Assembly: GCA_033717875.1 (NCBI GenBank)
Contig: JADDKJ010000054.1
Coordinates: 1 to 17,990 of the forward strand
Source of the DNA: SBBG01 sp033717875
Lineage (GTDB): Bacteria > Pseudomonadota > Gammaproteobacteria > Ga0077554 > Ga007554
Length of the DNA stretch: 17,990 nucleotides
Direction of reading: 5' to 3'
Position numbers and translations under genes: made by a program. Below the pieces are notes generated by a model that was not told where the DNA came from, ran no database searches, and saw only the letters and a program-made list of their open reading frames with translations. Positions 14,587 to 17,990 of the stretch are shown piece by piece (position 1 is the first letter of the stretch; every line of letters starts with the position of its first letter).

Positions 14587-15521
14587 TGATTCATCCGCAA
14601 TATGAACGACCGCGGCGCACCATTGCGCAATGTCTCGACTCTCACCTCGCCCTCCGTCTTCAGACTGTTCAGGAGCTGCATCCCCTTGGCGGGGTTGTCC
14701 AGGCTCATGCCGTTGACGGCGGTGACGATGTCGTTGGGCTCCATGCCGAAACGGGCGAGAAACGTCGGATCCTGTCCTGGCAGGAAGCGATAACCGACGA
14801 ACTTGCCACCCTCGCTGACCGGCACGGGATGAACCCGCTCCATCAGGCTTTGCGGATTGCTCGCCAGGGTATCGCGGAACTCCTGCATCATCGCGGCATC
14901 GGGCGGCGGCGCGGCGCCGGGCATGCTTTCGCCTTCCATCTCGTCCTTGGGCAGCAGCAATGTCTCATAGCGTCCATCGCGCAACAGTATCACACGGTCG
15001 GCACGAATCTCTTTCAGTATCGCCCCGCCCGGCAACGGCGCGTCGATGGCGTAAAATTGCTCATTGCCTGTGCTGTCGGCGATGATCGCACGGGCCGTCG
15101 CCTTGCCGCGGGAGGCGATCACCCCGCGCAGGCTCAGCGCCAGGCTGGTCTGCGGCGCGGCATTGGCGGCCGCGCCGACATTGATCACCTGCACCTCGCC
15201 GAACAGATGCCACTGCGCCATTTCCTGCGGCGATGGTGTATGGCTCGCCGCGGGGGAAACCACCCCCCCTGGCGCGGCTGGCGCGACAATCGGCGGCGGC
15301 GCGGACGCTTCCTCGGGCGGCGCGGGCACGAGCATCCAGGTTAGCTTCGCCAGGCTGTAGGCGATCAGCGCCAGCAGCACAATGTTGACCACCACCACCC
15401 AGCGGCCCACCGCCGCCGGCTGCAACAAAGACACAGCCCAAGCCCGCCACTGGCCTGGCGACAGCAAGGGCTTACCGTCCGGCTTCACCGGGTTTCTGAC
15501 GAATGCCATCAAATCGATCAT
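14583..15521 (-). CDS. gspC: Type II secretion clamp protein GspC
   Basis: GspC links the inner-membrane platform to the secretin. The 312-residue protein has a short cytoplasmic start and one membrane helix (41-63), followed by a Pro/Ala-rich linker (67-97). The homology region starts at QWHLFGEV (103-110) and includes LALSLRGVIAS (127-137). A C-terminal PDZ domain (about 225-312) contains YRFLPGQDPTFLARFGMEPND and VNGMSLDNPAKGM. The PDZ type is the variant that helps choose substrates. The ATG at 15521 lies 14 bases after the upstream membrane gene. A second ATG four codons later (15509) is possible. The stop overlaps gspD. Confidence 0.94.
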   Translation of the reverse strand: MIDLMAFVRNPVKPDGKPLLSPGQWRAWAVSLLQPAAVGRWVVVVNIVLLALIAYSLAKLTWMLVPAPPEEASAPPPIVAPAAPGGVVSPAASHTPSPQEMAQWHLFGEVQVINVGAAANAAPQTSLALSLRGVIASRGKATARAIIADSTGNEQFYAIDAPLPGGAILKEIRADRVILLRDGRYETLLLPKDEMEGESMPGAAPPPDAAMMQEFRDTLASNPQSLMERVHPVPVSEGGKFVGYRFLPGQDPTFLARFGMEPNDIVTAVNGMSLDNPAKGMQLLNSLKTEGEVRVETLRNGAPRSFILRMNQ

Positions 15522-15535
15522 TCAAGACTGACTGT

Positions 15536-16318
15536 TTACTTTCCCAAAAACACATACAATACCGCAAAAAACACCGGCTGGTGCAGCATATAAATCAACA
15601 AGCTATGCTTGCCGCCCCATGCCAGCAGCCGCGCCACCGGCTGTTCGCCGCGCCAGCGCGCGAAAGCGGGCACATCCCCGCCACTATACACCAGCCGCCC
15701 GAGAAACAGGCCGATCAGCACCACGCCGAACCACGGCAACAGCGGCACATAATCTTCCGTGACGGGCTTATGCGTCATCAATCCCAGCCACTGCCAGGCC
15801 GGCTGATCGAACCAGGCATGCTTGAACCACAAGCCCAGCGCAAGCAAGCCGATACCCAGCGCCAGGTTGCCCCAGAACAGGCGCACGAACAACAGGCCCA
15901 GCATGCTGGCCGCCGCGATAAAATGCAGTATGCCGAAAAAGATCATGCTGCGCGGGAACATGATGTAACTCGCCAGACTCACCAGCGCGGCACACCCCGC
16001 CACCAGCGACAATCGCCGCAGGTACGGACGCCAGCGGATGCCCTGCGCGGTCGCCAGGTGCAGGCTCACCCCGACCAGCCCCAGAAACAGGCTGACGATC
16101 AGGGCGCGAAATCCCAGCCAGAACGGGTCGTGATTGAAATCACTGTCGATCACGCCGTAATAGCGCAGATCGAAGGTGAAATGGTAAACCATCATCATGA
16201 CGATGGCCGTTCCGCGCAAAATATCAACCAGTGGATAGCGCGGCCGCCAAAAATCCGGCGAATCCCTTGGTGGCGTCATCAACGATCTGTTTTCGCTAAA
16301 GATTTTTCGGCGGGTCAT
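15536..16318 (-). CDS. DUF1624-like (HGSNAT catalytic domain) membrane acyltransferase
   Basis: This 260-residue integral membrane protein has about seven hydrophobic helices. It begins its core with RYPLVDILRGTAIVMMMVYHFTFDL (27-51), with Asp32, Arg35, His46 and Asp50, the signature of the DUF1624 / heparan-alpha-glucosaminide N-acetyltransferase catalytic family. The eukaryotic member acetylates glucosamine across a membrane; bacterial substrates are mostly unknown. The C-terminus has the typical HSLLIYMLHQPVFF. It precedes gspC by 14 bases and so is probably the first gene of the gsp transcript. A function in modifying an envelope sugar is an inference from the family. The start may be the ATG at 16318 or the one at 16279; neither has a clear Shine-Dalgarno. 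Confidence 0.85.
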   Translation of the reverse strand: MTRRKIFSENRSLMTPPRDSPDFWRPRYPLVDILRGTAIVMMMVYHFTFDLRYYGVIDSDFNHDPFWLGFRALIVSLFLGLVGVSLHLATAQGIRWRPYLRRLSLVAGCAALVSLASYIMFPRSMIFFGILHFIAAASMLGLLFVRLFWGNLALGIGLLALGLWFKHAWFDQPAWQWLGLMTHKPVTEDYVPLLPWFGVVLIGLFLGRLVYSGGDVPAFARWRGEQPVARLLAWGGKHSLLIYMLHQPVFFAVLYVFLGK

Positions 16319-16379
16319 TTTATGCGCGAATCAGTAGCAACCTTGATGCCATGCGATGGCAAGATAGTTAATCACAGAG

Positions 16380-16402
16380 TTATCCACAGATTTTGTGAAT
16401 AA
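16380..16402. promoter_or_regulatory. Two inverted DnaA-box-like sites
   Basis: TTATCCACA at 16380-16388 is a perfect consensus DnaA box. TGTGAATAA at 16394-16402 is the inverse of TTATTCACA, which also fits TTATNCACA. Five bases separate them. There is no dnaA, dnaN or array of further boxes nearby, so a DnaA-controlled promoter for the gsp side is more likely than an origin. Confidence 0.4.
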
Positions 16403-16509
16403 ATGTAAATTGCCCGGCATGGCAATGGGTTAGAAAAAACTATTCAGATCGCTTATTAAACTCGATCAGCCGGAAAAAGGATATAGCCTTGGGATTTACG
16501 CGGTGAAAT

Positions 16510-16523
16510 GTCAAAACATTGAC
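16510..16523. promoter_or_regulatory. Perfect 5-4-5 inverted repeat upstream of the FNR box
   Basis: GTCAA and TTGAC surround AACA at 16510-16523. The centre lies 36 bases upstream of the FNR-box centre. It could be a second site for a dimeric regulator acting on the same promoter, but the regulator is unknown. Confidence 0.3.
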
Positions 16524-16545
16524 GATCGGGAAGGGTGACAATTTA

Positions 16546-16593
16546 TTGATCCAGATCAAGGCCAGGTTTTCCAAAACAGGGTATATATAGTAT
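16546..16593 (+). promoter_or_regulatory. FNR-type promoter
   Basis: TTGATCCAGATCAA at 16546-16559 matches the FNR/Anr consensus TTGATnnnnATCAA at every defined position. TATATA at 16582-16587 is a good -10 box. If transcription starts seven bases after it (16594), the FNR site is centred at -41.5, the exact position of class II activated promoters. The -35 region itself is poor, as expected for an activator-dependent promoter. The site should switch on at low oxygen. Dnr-type regulators bind nearly the same sequence and cannot be excluded. Confidence 0.8.
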
Positions 16594-16619
16594 TTCGAGA
16601 CACGAAAGGAGGCAGTATC

Positions 16620-16656
16620 ATGAGGCAAGGAACAATAGGATTGGTTGCAGGTTTGC
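16620..16656 (+). pseudogene. First 12 codons of a gene cut by the group II intron
   Basis: AAGGAGG at 16606-16612 lies seven bases before the ATG at 16620, the best ribosome site in the window. The frame reads MRQGTIGLVAGL and then enters the intron at 16657. Within the intron it ends after 31 codons. The arginine followed by a small hydrophobic run looks like the start of a signal peptide, so the product may be exported, for instance a periplasmic respiratory protein. That is inference from the FNR promoter and these few residues. The rest of the gene should lie beyond the right edge, after the intron 3' end. Spliced, the gene could still work; with the intron interrupted by an IS, this is doubtful. 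Confidence 0.6.
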
Positions 16657-16918
16657 GTGTGCCACGAATGCATCCAGTGGCGAGTTTCTTGGATGCAATG
16701 CTGTATGAGAGATGAGGGCCGGCCCCTCGGAGGCGGTGTCCAGACGCAGCCTCCAAACTACCTTGAGCTGCTGTCGTTAAGAGCGGTGGTGGTGAGCGTC
16801 AAGGAAAAGGCGGGGTGCAAACTGCGAGGTTTGCACACAACCCGTCAGGTGAGTGCCCTGGAGATGAACGAAAGTGAACTGTCGTTGAAGTGTCGAAAGC
16901 AATCAGATGATGTCGAAA

Positions 16919-16940
16919 GCGCGCCATGCAAACTGCGCGC
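16919..16940 (+). ncRNA. Intron EBS1 stem-loop
   Basis: GCGCGC (16919-16924) pairs with GCGCGC (16935-16940) to form a stem whose ten-base loop contains GCAAAC (16928-16933). This is the exact complement of the six exon bases before the intron, GTTTGC at 16651-16656, as required for EBS1-IBS1 target recognition. A possible EBS2 is CAACC at 16838-16842, complementary to GGTTG at 16643-16647. It follows a second hairpin with arms GTGCAAAC and GTTTGCAC (16815-16836). Confidence 0.7.
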
Positions 16941-17216
16941 GATAAGTCCAGCAGGTGTCTGGCGATTGGCTGGGCGGCATCCGGCATGTAGGCAGCATGA
17001 ACGCGGCACAGGCTCTGGTACGGAACGTGGGAACCTGTCGTCCCGATGCGAAGGGAGCGGCGCGAAGCAGAGGCACTGCGAGCGCCTGAGTACCGATGCG
17101 GGGCACAGGGGCAGATGGCCTCGTAGTAGTGATGAAGCGCCTGTAATGGGCGTGGAGCGAAGGGGGCCAGTCGTTGGGGTTGATTTGTCGGCCAACCGAG
17201 CAATCGGGAGGAGCCC

Positions 17217-17270
17217 ATGAGTCAACCAAAGCCGTTTGCGATTTCCAAGCATTCTGTTTGGGAAGCGGCG
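17217..17270 (+). pseudogene. Truncated group II intron reverse transcriptase/maturase
   Basis: GGGAGGAG lies just before the ATG at 17217. The frame reads MSQPKPFAISKHSVWEA, a typical N-terminus of an LtrA-like intron-encoded protein, where SKHSVWEAW leads into the conserved VKxNxGAxGVDG block. After GAAGCG at 17267 the sequence no longer fits the family and becomes the end of the IS3-like element. The frame stops at 17342. All reverse transcriptase, maturase and endonuclease domains are missing here, so this copy cannot make its own maturase unless the rest resumes after the IS and the IS is removed. Confidence 0.8.
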
Positions 17271-17990
17271 TTTTTCAAGATAGTTGTCACCGTTTCATTC
17301 ATGCGGCCTGAGCCTGTTGGCTGGCCGATTTTTCCGGGTTGAGCCAAACACTCTGCGGCAATGACCAGTCTCGGATCGAGCGGCTCCAGCGTTGCGGATT
17401 TCTGGCCCGTGCCGCTTCATAGATTTCGGTGCGCCGCTTCATGATGTCCTCGGCCTGCGCGCTGTGGCGCTGCTCGGGTGTGACGAAGTTTAACCCGCTG
17501 TGCCGGTGCTCGCAGTTGTACCAGCCCACAAAGCGCATCACCCAGGCGCGCGCCTCCTCCAGCGTGGCGAAGCCTTCTGTGGGGTATTCCGGACGGTATT
17601 TGCAGGTCCGGAACACGCTCTCCGCATAGGCGTTGTCGTTCGACACCCGCGGCCGGCTGTGCGCGGGTGTGACGCCCAGCCATTGCAAGGTCGACAGCAG
17701 GGTGGCCGACTTCATCGGCGAGCCGTTGTCGGCGTGCAGCACCAGGGGTTCCCGCCAGGGCTGGACCGCTTCGCCGAGGACGGTGCGGCGCAGCAGGGTG
17801 GCGGCGTGCTCCCCCGTCTCGGTGGTCTGCACTTCCCAGCCGACGATCTTGCGGCTGTAGAGGTCCAGGATCAGGTACAGGTAGAAGTACAGCCCCCGGA
17901 CCCGGGTCGGCAGGTAGGTGATGTCCCAGCACCATACCTGGTTCGGCCCCGTCGCCTCATGGCTGGTCGGCTCCTTGCGGCTGGGCGCAT
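17271..17990 (-). mobile_element. IS3-family insertion sequence, partial
   Basis: The element contains an IS3-type transposase gene on the minus strand and runs off the right edge. Its inner end lies between 17268, where the maturase sequence breaks off, and about 17285, where TGTCACCG starts; IS3 ends usually begin with TG. The other terminal repeat is outside the window, so the inverted repeats and target duplication cannot be compared. Its insertion into the intron frame makes it younger than the intron. Confidence 0.75.
17299..17990 (-). CDS. IS3-family transposase OrfB, C-terminal part
   Basis: About 230 residues of an rve-type integrase core are visible; the N-terminus lies beyond the window. 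The DDE residues are all present: first Asp in VWCWDITYL (minus strand near 17930), second Asp in LHADNGSPM, and Glu in SNDNAYAESVFR. RPEYPTEGF, WVMRFVGWYNCEHRHSGL and VTPEQRHS follow, all typical of IS3-family OrfB. The C-terminus ends RARNPQRWSRSIRDW and a Gln/Ala tail. A GTG at 17832 is only an internal codon, not the start. The frame is open throughout, so the transposase may be active. The upstream OrfA would lie to the right. Confidence 0.9.
   Translation of the reverse strand, partial: APSRKEPTSHEATGPNQVWCWDITYLPTRVRGLYFYLYLILDLYSRKIVGWEVQTTETGEHAATLLRRTVLGEAVQPWREPLVLHADNGSPMKSATLLSTLQWLGVTPAHSRPRVSNDNAYAESVFRTCKYRPEYPTEGFATLEEARAWVMRFVGWYNCEHRHSGLNFVTPEQRHSAQAEDIMKRRTEIYEAARARNPQRWSRSIRDWSLPQSVWLNPEKSASQQAQAA

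Larger units (their letters stand above)
16319..16545. other. Divergent intergenic region with candidate regulatory sites
   Basis: No gene is seen. This region separates the minus-strand gsp operon from the plus-strand gene starting at 16620. It is more AT-rich than its surroundings. It holds two DnaA-box-like sites (16380-16402), a small hairpin TGCCAT-GCG-ATGGCA (16347-16361) and an inverted repeat at 16510-16523. For the gsp side, TTTACA on the minus strand followed 17 bases later by TGGATA is a weak promoter candidate that overlaps the DnaA-like sites. Confidence 0.45.
16657..17270 (+). mobile_element. 5' part of a group II intron
   Basis: The segment begins GTGTG, which fits the GUGYG start of group II introns. 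It has the organisation of domains I-III upstream of a maturase frame: a terminal hairpin TGCATCCA/TGGATGCA (16669-16676/16690-16697), the stretch GAACGTGGGAACCTGTCGTC (17021-17040), and CTCGTAGTAGTGATGAAGC near 17121, a sequence also present in Ll.LtrB as CTCGTAGTAGT. About 560 bases precede the maturase ATG, as in Ll.LtrB. Pairing of the exon with the EBS1 loop fixes the 5' border. The 3' part, including domains V and VI, is not in the window because an IS is inserted after about 17268. Confidence 0.85.

Noticed and set aside
16380..16402. Replication origin at the DnaA-box pair
   Set aside because: Only two boxes are present and there is no dnaA, dnaN, rep gene, AT-rich unwinding array or iteron set.
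16620..16715. Complete 31-residue small protein gene starting at 16620
   Set aside because: The last 18 codons read through the intron 5' end and its terminal hairpin, so the frame is better explained as an interrupted exon.

Overview
The window is GC-rich chromosomal DNA from a Gram-negative proteobacterium. A Kdo transferase for lipid A and a type II secretion operon starting with gspC point to a gammaproteobacterium or close relative; no species can be named. It contains no rRNA, tRNA or CRISPR array.

Left part (1-3200). Two type II toxin-antitoxin modules come first: chpS-chpB on the minus strand, then yefM-yoeB on the plus strand. yefM has a good sigma-70-type promoter that overlaps a palindrome. 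The lipopolysaccharide gene waaA starts only seven bases after yoeB. A repeat with 12-bp inverted ends follows waaA.

Centre (3216-5300). A 637-residue cytoplasmic protein of unknown function ends next to a 150-bp MITE. The MITE has 11-bp perfect terminal repeats, three internal hairpins and a 4-bp CTAA target duplication. It sits exactly at the stop codon of convergent gspK.

Main block (5297-16318, minus strand). Transcription order is a DUF1624-like membrane acyltransferase, then gspC, D, E, F, G, an insert of a 54-codon frame plus fic, then gspH, I, J, K. Most junctions overlap or are very short, so this looks like one transcription unit. The products are the inner-membrane clamp, secretin, ATPase, platform and pseudopilins of a type II secretion system. 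gspL, gspM and gspO are not seen. The Fic enzyme is a self-inhibited AMP-transferase type and is foreign to this operon type.

Right part (16319-17990). This is a nested insertion site. A perfect FNR-type box lies 41.5 bases upstream of a predicted transcription start and is followed by a TATATA box, a strong Shine-Dalgarno and an ATG. The gene that starts there is cut after 12 codons by a group II intron; the last six exon bases pair perfectly with an exon-binding loop inside the intron. The intron's own reverse transcriptase gene is cut after about 17 codons by an IS3-family element that runs off the window. An oxygen-responsive gene, probably for an exported protein, therefore seems to have been broken twice.
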